Positions 33,440-41,195 of a stretch of DNA of 64,000 nucleotides are shown here, piece by piece. Where the stretch lies: the NCBI RefSeq assembly GCF_029953285.1, contig NZ_JASAOI010000063.1, forward strand, positions 1 to 64,000, in the 5' to 3' direction. Numbering within the stretch: the stretch's first letter is position 1; every line of letters begins with the position of its first letter. The stretch comes from Yinghuangia seranimata. GTDB taxonomy: Bacteria; Actinomycetota; Actinomycetes; Streptomycetales; Streptomycetaceae. The translations under genes and the position numbers were made by a program. The notes under the pieces are model-generated. The model was not told the DNA's origin and ran no database searches. It was given only the letters and a program-made list of their open reading frames with translations.

Positions 33440-34267
33440 ATGGCCAACCCCAGGAACCTCGACCCGACCGAGTCCCCGCGCGCCTTTTACGGCGCGGAGC
33501 TGCGCAGACTCCGCGAGGAGGCCAGGTACTCCCAGGAGAGACTGGGAGAGCTGGTGTTCTGTTCGGGGGTCTATATCGGCCAGATCGAAACGGCCGTGCG
33601 CAAACCGCAGTTGGACATGTCGAAGCGCCTCGACGAGGTGCTGAAGACCGGCGGGCTGCTCACGCGCCTGTGCAGGCTGGTCAACCGGACGCGGCACGCG
33701 GAGTACTTCGCGCCGGTGGCCGAGTTGGAGGCGCTGGCGACGGAGATCTACGAGTACGCGCCGATGCTGGTGCCTGGGTTGCTCCAGACGCCCGAGTACG
33801 CGAAAGCGGTGATCCTCGGCGCGCAGCCGATGATCGCCGAGTCGGAGTTGGCGGAGCTCGTTGCGGCACGCATCGAACGATCGCAGTTGCTGGAACGCCA
33901 AACACCGCCGCTGTTCTGGGCGGTGCTGGACGAAAGCGTGCTGCGACGCCCGGTCGGTGGCGCCAGCGTGATGCGTGAGCAGCTCGCGCATATCGCCGAT
34001 CTGATCAGGCGTCGACGAGTGGCCGTCCAGGTGCTGCCGTATGCGGCGGGCGCGCATGCGTTGATGGATGGATTCCTCAAGTTCATGGACTTCGAGGACG
34101 CGCCTTCGGTGGCGTACATCGAGGGAGTTCGTGCTGGTCAGCTGCTGGACGATCCGGCCACTATCAAGCTGTGCCGACTGTCCTACGATTGCGTCAGGGC
34201 CGCTGCGTTGTCGCCGGAGGCGTCCCTGGATCTCATCGTGTCGGCGGCGGAGGACCAGGCGAAATGA
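33440..34267 (+). CDS. XRE-family regulator with DUF5753 domain
   Basis: This 275-residue protein has an N-terminal helix-turn-helix (LRRLREEARYSQERLGELVFCSGVYIGQIE, about 16-45) and a C-terminal DUF5753 domain (PGLLQTPEYAKAV, LRRPVGGASVMREQLAHIADL, VLPYAAGAHALMDGFLKFMDF). Such proteins with DUF397 partners regulate development and secondary metabolism in streptomycetes. The ATG at 33440 has GGGGAA upstream; an in-frame ATG at 33419 is the alternative. It overlaps the DUF397 gene by 4 bp. Confidence 0.92.
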   Translation: MANPRNLDPTESPRAFYGAELRRLREEARYSQERLGELVFCSGVYIGQIETAVRKPQLDMSKRLDEVLKTGGLLTRLCRLVNRTRHAEYFAPVAELEALATEIYEYAPMLVPGLLQTPEYAKAVILGAQPMIAESELAELVAARIERSQLLERQTPPLFWAVLDESVLRRPVGGASVMREQLAHIADLIRRRRVAVQVLPYAAGAHALMDGFLKFMDFEDAPSVAYIEGVRAGQLLDDPATIKLCRLSYDCVRAAALSPEASLDLIVSAAEDQAK

Positions 34268-34461
34268 AGGCTGAGATCGCTCCGTTGAGCTCGTTGGCTT
34301 GGCGCAAGAGCTCGTACAGCAACGGCACGGGTGGAGACTGCGTCGAGGTCGCCGACGGCAACCTCCCGCTCGTCCCCGTCCGTGACTCGAAGGACACCGC
34401 GCGCGGGCACCTGCTCATCCCCGCGTCCCGGTGGGCGTCCTTCACCGACGCGCTGAAGTAG
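34264..34461 (+). CDS. DUF397 domain protein
   Basis: This 65-residue protein has LAWRKSSYSNGTGGDCVEVAD and VPVRDSKDTARGHLLIPASRWASF, the diagnostic DUF397 pattern. These proteins travel with XRE-DUF5753 regulators and are proposed antitoxin-like or modulatory partners. The start overlaps the XRE stop (ATGA), so it is translationally coupled. Confidence 0.93.
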   Translation: MKAEIAPLSSLAWRKSSYSNGTGGDCVEVADGNLPLVPVRDSKDTARGHLLIPASRWASFTDALK

Positions 34462-34474
34462 TGGCAACGGCAAA

Positions 34475-34504
34475 GGGCGGGGACTGACGAATCAGTCCCC
34501 GCCC
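34475..34504. terminator. Bidirectional terminator
   Basis: A perfect 13-bp stem (GGGCGGGGACTGA with its complement) has a CGAA tetraloop, located between the convergent DUF397 and ABC transporter genes. Confidence 0.85.
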
Positions 34505-34522
34505 GTTCGCGTAATGCTGGGG

Positions 34523-35824
34523 CTAGTCGACCAGGTGGCAGGCCGCCTGGATCGGGGCCGTGGTGTTGCTGACGAGCTTCAGGCGAGGGTCGGTGCCTTC
34601 GGCGAACTCGACGTGGGCCTTGCCGTCGCGGGCCTCGATCGTCTTCACGCCGCGCCAGAACGGGTCCTCGGCGGTCTTCTCCCGGACCCGGTCGAGGAGG
34701 CTGATGATCGCCGCCGCCTCGTGGCCGCGTCCGGGGGTGAGGCTGAGCTGCCGGATGCCCGGCGCGGTGAGTTCGACCGGCCGGCCGAACAGCGCCGTGT
34801 CGGCCACGCGCACGTCCTCGCCCTCGGCCAGCCAGTGGCGTTCGAGCAGCGCGCCCAGGTCGCGGCCTTCCCATCCGCAGCCGGCCACGGCGACCGGGCA
34901 ACGCGGGTGGAACGAGCAGCCGAGCGGCGGTGCGGCCGCGTCGGGGATCTCGCCGCGGGGGAGGTCGCGCGGAACGCCGACCTTCTCCGGGTCCGGGATC
35001 GCCCCGAGCAGCGCCTTGGTGTACGGGTGCCGCGGGTTCGCGAAGATCTCCTCGGTGGGGCCGATCTCGACGACCCGGCCGAGGTACATGATCGCGATGC
35101 GGTCGCAGAAGAACTTGGCGCTGGCCAGGTCGTGCGTCACGTAGACGTACGTCAGGTCCAGGTCCCGCTTCAGGTCCAGGAACAGCTGGAGGATCTTGGC
35201 CCGGACGCTCATGTCGAGCATCGAGATGGGCTCGTCCGCGACCAGCAGTTCGGGGCCCGCGATGATGGCACGGGCCATCACGGCGCGCTGCTTCTGGCCG
35301 CCGGACAGGTCCGACGGGAACTTGTCCATGAACAGCTCGGCCGGGCTGAGCCCGACCCGCTCCAGGGTCTCGGCGACCTTGGCGCGGCGCTCGACGGGGT
35401 CCGGCACCAGACCGTGGATCTGGAGCGGGTGGCCGACCGCGGTGGCGATGTCCATGGACGGGTTGAGCGACGCGTGCGGGTCCTGGAAGACCATCTGCAG
35501 CTTGCGGCGCAGCGGGCGCAGGTCGGACTCCTTGAGCCCGGCCAGCTCGCGGCCGCGGTAGCGGATGCTGCCGCCGGTGGCGCGGTTGAGGCCGAGCAGG
35601 GTGCGGCCGAGCGTGGTCTTGCCCGAGCCGGACTCGCCGACCAGGCCGAGCACCTCGCCCTTGTTCAGGCTGAACGACACGCCGTCGACGGCCTTGACGG
35701 CGCCGGCGTCGCGGTTGAACAGGCCGCCGCGCAGCGGGAAGTGCACCTGGAGGTCGGCGACCTCGATCAGCGTCTCGGCGTCCTTCGCGGTCTCGGACGT
35801 CGCGGTGTCAGGCTTCGTCAGCAA
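34523..35824 (-). CDS. Peptide/nickel-type ABC transporter ATPase, OppF/DppF-like
   Basis: This 433-residue ATPase has Walker A (GESGSGKTTLGR), signature LSGGQKQRA and Walker B (LLVADEPIS), then an oligopeptide-transporter C-terminal region with the cysteines of GCSFHPRCP. An extra ~95-residue C-terminal tail follows GRDLGALLERHWL and ends AACHLVD; similar tails occur, as I recall, in other actinobacterial homologues. It pairs with the second ATPase (17-bp overlap) to energise the permeases. Confidence 0.92.
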   Translation of the reverse strand: MLTKPDTATSETAKDAETLIEVADLQVHFPLRGGLFNRDAGAVKAVDGVSFSLNKGEVLGLVGESGSGKTTLGRTLLGLNRATGGSIRYRGRELAGLKESDLRPLRRKLQMVFQDPHASLNPSMDIATAVGHPLQIHGLVPDPVERRAKVAETLERVGLSPAELFMDKFPSDLSGGQKQRAVMARAIIAGPELLVADEPISMLDMSVRAKILQLFLDLKRDLDLTYVYVTHDLASAKFFCDRIAIMYLGRVVEIGPTEEIFANPRHPYTKALLGAIPDPEKVGVPRDLPRGEIPDAAAPPLGCSFHPRCPVAVAGCGWEGRDLGALLERHWLAEGEDVRVADTALFGRPVELTAPGIRQLSLTPGRGHEAAAIISLLDRVREKTAEDPFWRGVKTIEARDGKAHVEFAEGTDPRLKLVSNTTAPIQAACHLVD

Positions 35825-36875
35825 CGCTGATCTCCTCGACCTCGAGCGGAAGGCGGCCTTCCGCGGTGGTCATGTCGGGCACCGGCAGCCAGCACGTGTT
35901 GCGGCTGCCGGAGGGCAGCAGCACCTCGGGCGGAGCCTCTTCGGCGCACACCCGCATCGCCTTGGGGCAGCGCGGGTGGAAACGGCAGCCGACGGGCGGG
36001 TGCGCGAGGTCGGGCGGCGAGCCGGGGATGAAGTGCAGCCCGGTGGTGCCGAGCGAGATGGTGGAGCGCAGCAGCTCCTGCGTGTAGGGGTGCTGCGGGT
36101 TGGCGAACACCTCGCGGGCGTCGCCCTGTTCGACGATGTGGCCGGCGTACATCACCGCGACGCGGTCGCACGCCTCGGCGACGATGCCGAGGTTGTGGGT
36201 GATGAGCACCAGCGCGGTGTCGAAGTTGCGGCGCAGGTCGGCGAGGATCTGGATGATCTGCGCCTCGACCAGCACGTCGAGTGCGGTGGTCGGCTCGTCG
36301 GCGACGACGAACGCGGGCCGCAGCACGAGCGCGAGCGCGATCATGATGCGCTGCCGCATACCGCCCGAGAACTCGTGCGGGTACGACTCGTAGCGGCTGG
36401 CCGGGATGCCCATGCCGCGCAGCGCCTCGAGCGCGCGGGACCGGATCTGGTCCTTGGGCAGTTCGGGGTGGTGCGTCTTGAGGGTCTCCTCGAAGTGCTC
36501 GGAGACTTTCATCAGCGGGTTGAGCCGGGTCATCGGCTCCTGGAAGATCAGGCCGAGCTCGGGGCCGCGGAGCTGCTGGAGCTCCTTGGCCGGCATGCCG
36601 ACGAGGTTCTTCCCGGCGAAGCGGACCTCGCCGTCCACCGCCGCGCCGGCCGGCAGCAGGCCGAGGACGCCGCGGCCGAGCGTCGACTTGCCGCAGCCGG
36701 ACTCGCCGACCAGGCCGAGCGTCTCGCCCGGGCGGACGTCGAAGGTGACACCGTCGACGGCGGCGACGGGGCCGCGCGTGCTGCCGTACCAGACGCGCAG
36801 GTCGCGCGCGGACAGGACGGGCGACGCGGACTCGCGGGCCTCGGTGGTGCTTTCGGTGCTGCTCGCGGTGGTCAC
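35808..36875 (-). CDS. Peptide/nickel-type ABC transporter ATPase, OppD/DppD-like
   Basis: This 355-residue protein has Walker A GESGCGKSTLGR, signature FSGGMRQRIMIA and Walker B FVVADEPTTALDV, then CRFHPRCPKAMRVC, the C-terminal oligopeptide/dipeptide domain with a possible iron-sulfur Cys set. It is part of the five-gene transporter operon, overlapping the OppC-type gene by 4 bp and the OppF-type gene by 17 bp. Confidence 0.93.
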   Translation of the reverse strand: MTTASSTESTTEARESASPVLSARDLRVWYGSTRGPVAAVDGVTFDVRPGETLGLVGESGCGKSTLGRGVLGLLPAGAAVDGEVRFAGKNLVGMPAKELQQLRGPELGLIFQEPMTRLNPLMKVSEHFEETLKTHHPELPKDQIRSRALEALRGMGIPASRYESYPHEFSGGMRQRIMIALALVLRPAFVVADEPTTALDVLVEAQIIQILADLRRNFDTALVLITHNLGIVAEACDRVAVMYAGHIVEQGDAREVFANPQHPYTQELLRSTISLGTTGLHFIPGSPPDLAHPPVGCRFHPRCPKAMRVCAEEAPPEVLLPSGSRNTCWLPVPDMTTAEGRLPLEVEEISVADEA

Positions 36876-38035
36876 TTGCCCTCCTCCTGCGGCTGCTCGG
36901 AACCGGCGGTCTCGGCGGTCTCGGCGGTCTCGGTGCTCTCTGCGCCGTCGGCCGCGGCCGGTTCGGCCTCGGTCTCGGTGCTCTCCGCCGCCGGCGCGTC
37001 GGCCTGGGCCGGCACGGCGGCGACGGTCACCACGGTGCGCGGCTTGGTCAGCGCCGGGATGATCACCTTGGAGATCTTGCGGCGGCGCATCGTCGGGTTG
37101 AGCACGTCGTTGAGGCCTTCACCCAACAGGGTGAACCCGAGGATGGCCAGGACGATAGCCACACAGGGGAACGTCGCGGTCCACCAGATGTCGGCGTTGA
37201 TGTCGGTCAGCGCGCGGCTGACGTCGTAGCCCCACTCGGCGGCCTCGGTCGGCTGGATGCCGAAGCCGAGGAAGCCCAGGCCGGCCAGCGTCGACAGCGC
37301 GTCGGCGGCGTTGACGGTCGTGATGACCGGCACCGACTGGATGACGTTGCCGAAGATGTAGCGGCGCATGATGGTGCCCGGCTTGGCGCCGATCGCGCGG
37401 GCCGCCTCGACGTACATCGCCTCGCGCGCGGACAACGTGGACGCGCGCACCACGCGGAAGTACTGCGGGATGTAGACCACGGTGATGGCGATCGCCGTGG
37501 TGAGCACGCCGCCGCCCGGCAGACCCTGGAACATGAACGCGGCGACGATCGCCAGCAGCAGGTACGGGAACGCGAAGAGCGTGTCCATGATCAGGACGAG
37601 GATCCGGTCCAGCCACCCGCCGAAGAAGCCGGACACCAGGCCCAGCAGCACGCCGACGATGAGCGAGAACACCACGGCGAGGACCATGACCTCGAGCGCG
37701 GTGCGGGCGCCCCAGATGACGCGCGACAGCACGTCCAGGCTCTGCACGGTGGTGCCGAACGTGTTGGTCCCGCTGGGCTCGCCGAGCTTCGGGAAGCGCT
37801 CGCCGCCGTCCTGGTACGTGTCGAAGTCGTACGGCGAGATCCACGGCGCGAGCAGCGCGGTCAGCACGAACAGCGTGCTCAGCACGATGCCGGACCACAG
37901 CATGAACTTGCCGATGCCGTGCGCCTCGCGGATCAGCCCGAGGGTCTGGCGCGGCCCCGAGAACCGGCGGCCCTTGGAGCGCGCCGCGGACGGGGCGACG
38001 GTGGTGACCGGCGGGGTCGTCTGCATGCTCGTCAT
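36872..38035 (-). CDS. Peptide/nickel-type ABC transporter permease, OppC/DppC-like
   Basis: This 387-residue permease has an N-terminal hydrophilic leader, about six transmembrane helices and the EAA loop (EAARAIGAKPGTIMRRYIFGNV). After the last helix a long acidic, Ala/Glu/Thr-rich tail (ESTETEAEPAA, TETAETAE) of about 50 residues is unusual for the family. The start at 38035 overlaps the preceding permease stop by 1 bp (TGATG). Confidence 0.92.
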   Translation of the reverse strand: MTSMQTTPPVTTVAPSAARSKGRRFSGPRQTLGLIREAHGIGKFMLWSGIVLSTLFVLTALLAPWISPYDFDTYQDGGERFPKLGEPSGTNTFGTTVQSLDVLSRVIWGARTALEVMVLAVVFSLIVGVLLGLVSGFFGGWLDRILVLIMDTLFAFPYLLLAIVAAFMFQGLPGGGVLTTAIAITVVYIPQYFRVVRASTLSAREAMYVEAARAIGAKPGTIMRRYIFGNVIQSVPVITTVNAADALSTLAGLGFLGFGIQPTEAAEWGYDVSRALTDINADIWWTATFPCVAIVLAILGFTLLGEGLNDVLNPTMRRRKISKVIIPALTKPRTVVTVAAVPAQADAPAAESTETEAEPAAADGAESTETAETAETAGSEQPQEEGK

Positions 38036-39069
38036 CAGTACCGCACCCTCGGGTCGATCAGCGCGTTGACAAAGTCGATCAGGATGCCGATCACGATCAC
38101 GACCACCGCGATGAACGTGACGATGCCCTGGACGGCGATGTAGTCGCGCGCGTTGAGGTAGTTGATGAGCTGGTTGCCGAGGCCGGGCCAGCTGAACGTT
38201 TTCTCGGTGAGGACCGAGCCGCCGAGCAGCAGGGCGACCTGCATGCCGATGACGGTGATCACCGGGATGAGCGCGTTGCGGAAGGCGTGCTTGGTGACCA
38301 CCTTGTGCTCGCGGATGCCGCGGGCGCGAGCGGCCTCGACGTAGTCGCCGCGCAGCGTCTGGATGAGGTTGACGCGCACCATGCGGATGAAGACGCCGAC
38401 GATGATCAGCCCGAGCGTGACCGACGGGAGGATCAGGTGGAGGAAGATGTTGTGCACCGCGTTCCAGTCGCCGGCCATGGCGGCGTCGACGATCAGGATG
38501 TGGCTCTTGGTGGGCACACTCGCCTGGATCAGGGGTGACGCCTGAAGGCTCGAGTCGTCGAGCCAGCCCAGCTTCTTGACGAAGACGATCTGGGCCAGGG
38601 CGCCGAGCACGAACGCCGGTGCCGCGTACGTCACGATGCCGAACAACCGGATCGCGACGTCGAAGCCGGTGTCTCTGTACCGGCCGGCGAGCAGGCCGAG
38701 CGGCAGACCGACGACGAGGGCGACGAAGAGCGCCGCGAGCGCGAGCGTGAGCGTCGCGCCGCCGTTCTCCACGATGATGTCGGTCACTTTGCGGTGGTCC
38801 GAGATCGTCGTGCCGAAGTCGCCCTTGACGACGTTGCCGAGGTACTCGCCGTACTGGTTGATGAGCGGCCGGTCGAATCCGGCGGCGTGCCGCTTCGCGG
38901 CGATCTGCTCGGCGGTCATCTTCGCGCCGCCCGCGGAGGCGGTCACCGGGTCGCCGGGGGCGACACGCAGCATGAAGAAGACCAGCGTCAGCAGGATCAG
39001 CACCATCGGGACCGCCATCGCGAGCCGGATGACGAAGTACCGGCCGAGGCTCCCTGATTTCTGGCTCAT
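38035..39069 (-). CDS. Peptide/nickel-type ABC transporter permease, OppB/DppB-like
   Basis: This 344-residue inner-membrane permease has the typical first helix (IRLAMAVPMVLILLTLVFFMLRVAPGDPV), an EAA loop (EAARARGIREHKVVTKHAFRNA) and about six helices. I chose the ATG at 39069 (MSQKSGSLGRYF); upstream in-frame codons encode a non-conserved leader overlapping the intercistronic hairpin. Confidence 0.93.
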   Translation of the reverse strand: MSQKSGSLGRYFVIRLAMAVPMVLILLTLVFFMLRVAPGDPVTASAGGAKMTAEQIAAKRHAAGFDRPLINQYGEYLGNVVKGDFGTTISDHRKVTDIIVENGGATLTLALAALFVALVVGLPLGLLAGRYRDTGFDVAIRLFGIVTYAAPAFVLGALAQIVFVKKLGWLDDSSLQASPLIQASVPTKSHILIVDAAMAGDWNAVHNIFLHLILPSVTLGLIIVGVFIRMVRVNLIQTLRGDYVEAARARGIREHKVVTKHAFRNALIPVITVIGMQVALLLGGSVLTEKTFSWPGLGNQLINYLNARDYIAVQGIVTFIAVVVIVIGILIDFVNALIDPRVRY

Positions 39070-39097
39070 AGTCAGATTCCTTCGGGGACACGCCACG

Positions 39098-39126
39098 GGG
39101 CACGGGCGGGTGACCCGCCCGTGCCC
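39098..39126 (-). terminator. Intercistronic hairpin between the binding protein and permease genes
   Basis: A 13-bp stem (GGGCACGGGCGGG and complement) has a TGA loop, in the 88-bp gap after the substrate-binding protein gene. Hairpins here commonly attenuate or stabilise the binding-protein mRNA so that it exceeds downstream products. Confidence 0.7.
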
Positions 39127-39157
39127 GTTGCGCTGTCCTACGCGAGTGTGCGGCGGA

Positions 39158-40753
39158 CTACTTCTTGCTGATGACCCAGAAGCTGACCAGGACGGAGACG
39201 TCCAGGGTCTTGTCGACACCCTCGACACCCGGGCGCGTCACCGCGACCTGCTTGCCCTGCCAGAGCGGGATGTACGGAACGTCGTCGGCGGCGATCTTCT
39301 GCGCTTCGGCGAAGGCCGCGTTGCGGGCCGCCGGGTCGGCGCTGGTGCGCTCCTTCTCGATCAGCGCCTTGGCGGCCGGGTTGTCGTAGTTCACGTGGAA
39401 CGTGCCGTCAGGACGCAGGAAGGGCTCGATGTAGTTGTCCGAGTCCGGGAAGTCCGGCTGCCAGCCCGCACCCCACGCGGCGTACTCGCCGGCCGCGAAG
39501 GACTTCTTGTAGGCCTCCCACTCCGTGGTCTGGAGGTTGACCTTGAACAGGCCCGAGGCGTCCAGCTGGCGCTTGATCTCGGTGTACTCGTCCGCCGTGG
39601 TGGCGCCGTAGTGGCCCGGGTTGTACCAGAGCGTCAGGTCGACCGGCGTCTTGACGCCCGCGGCGTCCAGGATCGCCTTGGCCTTGTCCTTGCTCGGCGC
39701 GCCGTACTTGTCCTTGAACGCGTCGGCGTGGCCGGCGAAGCCGTTCGCGACGAGCGAGTACAGCGGGTCGACGGTGCCGTTGTAGGCCTGCTTGATCATC
39801 GACTCGCGGTCGACGGTCTGCGCGATGGCCTGGCGGACGGCCTTGTTGTCGACCGGGGCGCTCTTGACGTTGAACGTCATGAAGCGGATGGTCGAGCCGA
39901 TGCCGTCGATGACCTTGATGCCCTGCGACGACTTGCCGCGCAGGTCGGTGATGTCGGTCGGCGACAGGCCGGTGACGGCGACGTCGACGGTGCCGTTCTC
40001 GATGGCCTGCTTGAGCGCCGACGACTCGGTGAAGTACTGGATGAGGAACTTGCCGTTGGCCGGCTTGATGTCACCCTTGTACTTGTCGTTGAGCTCGAAG
40101 ACGGCCTGCTGGCCGGGCGTGTACTTGGCCAGCTTGTAGGCACCCGAGCCGAGCAGCGTGCTGTTGTCCGCGAGCTTGTCCAGCGGGTACTTGCCGCTGG
40201 ACGGCACGATGGCGCCGACCTCGGAGGCCACGACGGACGCGAAGGTCACGTCGGCGTTCTTGAGGTGGAAGACGACCGTGTTGTCGTCCGGGGCGTCGAC
40301 GGTGTCCATCGAACCCAGCAGCGGCGCGGGGCCGTTCGGGTCGTTGATCTTCAGCATGCGCTCGAAGGAGAACTTGACGTCCTTCGCGGTGAGCGGCGTG
40401 CCGTCCGAGAAGGTCTGCCCCGGCTTCAGCGTGCAGCTGTAGGTCTTCGGGTCGGGGAAGTCGCACTTCTGCGCGGCGTCCGGGACGGCAGTGGTGCTGC
40501 CCTCCGGGAAGCGGTAGAGCTTCTGGAAGGTGTTGCGGATGATCGTCCACGACGGGAGGTCGTAGGCGGCCGCCGGGTCGAGGGACCCCACCTTGTCGGT
40601 GGTGCCGAGGATGACGGTCCCGCCGCCACCGGCGCCGCCGCTCGGGTTGCCCCCGTTGCCCTTGCCGGAGCCGTCGTCGCTACTGCACGCCGCCATGGAG
40701 GCGGCGAGTATGCCGACCGTGGCCGCGGCGATAACGCGCTTCGTACGTGCCAT
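39158..40753 (-). CDS. Peptide/nickel-type ABC transporter substrate-binding lipoprotein
   Basis: This 531-residue protein starts MARTKRVIAAATVGILAASMAACSSDD: a signal peptide with a lipobox ending at Cys. Then comes the SBP_bac_5 fold: VGSLDPAAAYDLPSWTIIRNTF, YTCTLKPGQTFSDGTPLTAKDVKFSFERML and VRQAIAQTVDRESMI. It is the first gene of the five-gene uptake operon. The ligand is probably a peptide but could be another solute. Confidence 0.93.
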   Translation of the reverse strand: MARTKRVIAAATVGILAASMAACSSDDGSGKGNGGNPSGGAGGGGTVILGTTDKVGSLDPAAAYDLPSWTIIRNTFQKLYRFPEGSTTAVPDAAQKCDFPDPKTYSCTLKPGQTFSDGTPLTAKDVKFSFERMLKINDPNGPAPLLGSMDTVDAPDDNTVVFHLKNADVTFASVVASEVGAIVPSSGKYPLDKLADNSTLLGSGAYKLAKYTPGQQAVFELNDKYKGDIKPANGKFLIQYFTESSALKQAIENGTVDVAVTGLSPTDITDLRGKSSQGIKVIDGIGSTIRFMTFNVKSAPVDNKAVRQAIAQTVDRESMIKQAYNGTVDPLYSLVANGFAGHADAFKDKYGAPSKDKAKAILDAAGVKTPVDLTLWYNPGHYGATTADEYTEIKRQLDASGLFKVNLQTTEWEAYKKSFAAGEYAAWGAGWQPDFPDSDNYIEPFLRPDGTFHVNYDNPAAKALIEKERTSADPAARNAAFAEAQKIAADDVPYIPLWQGKQVAVTRPGVEGVDKTLDVSVLVSFWVISKK

Positions 40754-41195
40754 GGATGAAATCCCTCTGCCCAGGCGCCGAATGGTGGACACGCGGCGCT
40801 GCCTGGGCCGGAACACTAGCCGTCGGCCGGACCAGAAAGAGGAGGACGATTGGTCTCATAAACATCACGGACTGGACACGACATGGGACTTCGCGCGTAG
40901 AAAACCGGGCCCGACCAGTGGATCATGAGGTTTTGGTCCGGATGGGCCTTCGAATCGAAGGATCGAACGCGAATTCGGCTTCACGCCGAAAGTTGTTCTT
41001 TAATCGGCAAAGTTGCCTGGATCACATATCTACAAATCGGACATCTCTTTGTATTTATGGACCAAATACATCGGACAAACTGTCCAGATTGCGAGACCAG
41101 TCCCGGCCAACGGACATCACCATCCGATAGCCGGATCTTGACGGTGCATCAGATAACGGTCGGCGCACTCGTCAGCGCGCTCACCGGTGCTCCCG
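40754..41195. promoter_or_regulatory. AT-richer intergenic region upstream of the ABC operon (442 bp)
   Basis: No convincing gene. The stretch 40,830-41,130 is clearly less GC-rich than its surroundings. It contains the palindrome CCTTCGA-A-TCGAAGG (40947-40961), GGACA-AAC-TGTCC (41073-41085) and a TTTGGTCC (40932-40939) whose complement GGACCAAA occurs at 41059-41066. It must hold the ABC operon promoter on the minus strand; I cannot fix the -10/-35. Confidence 0.5.
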
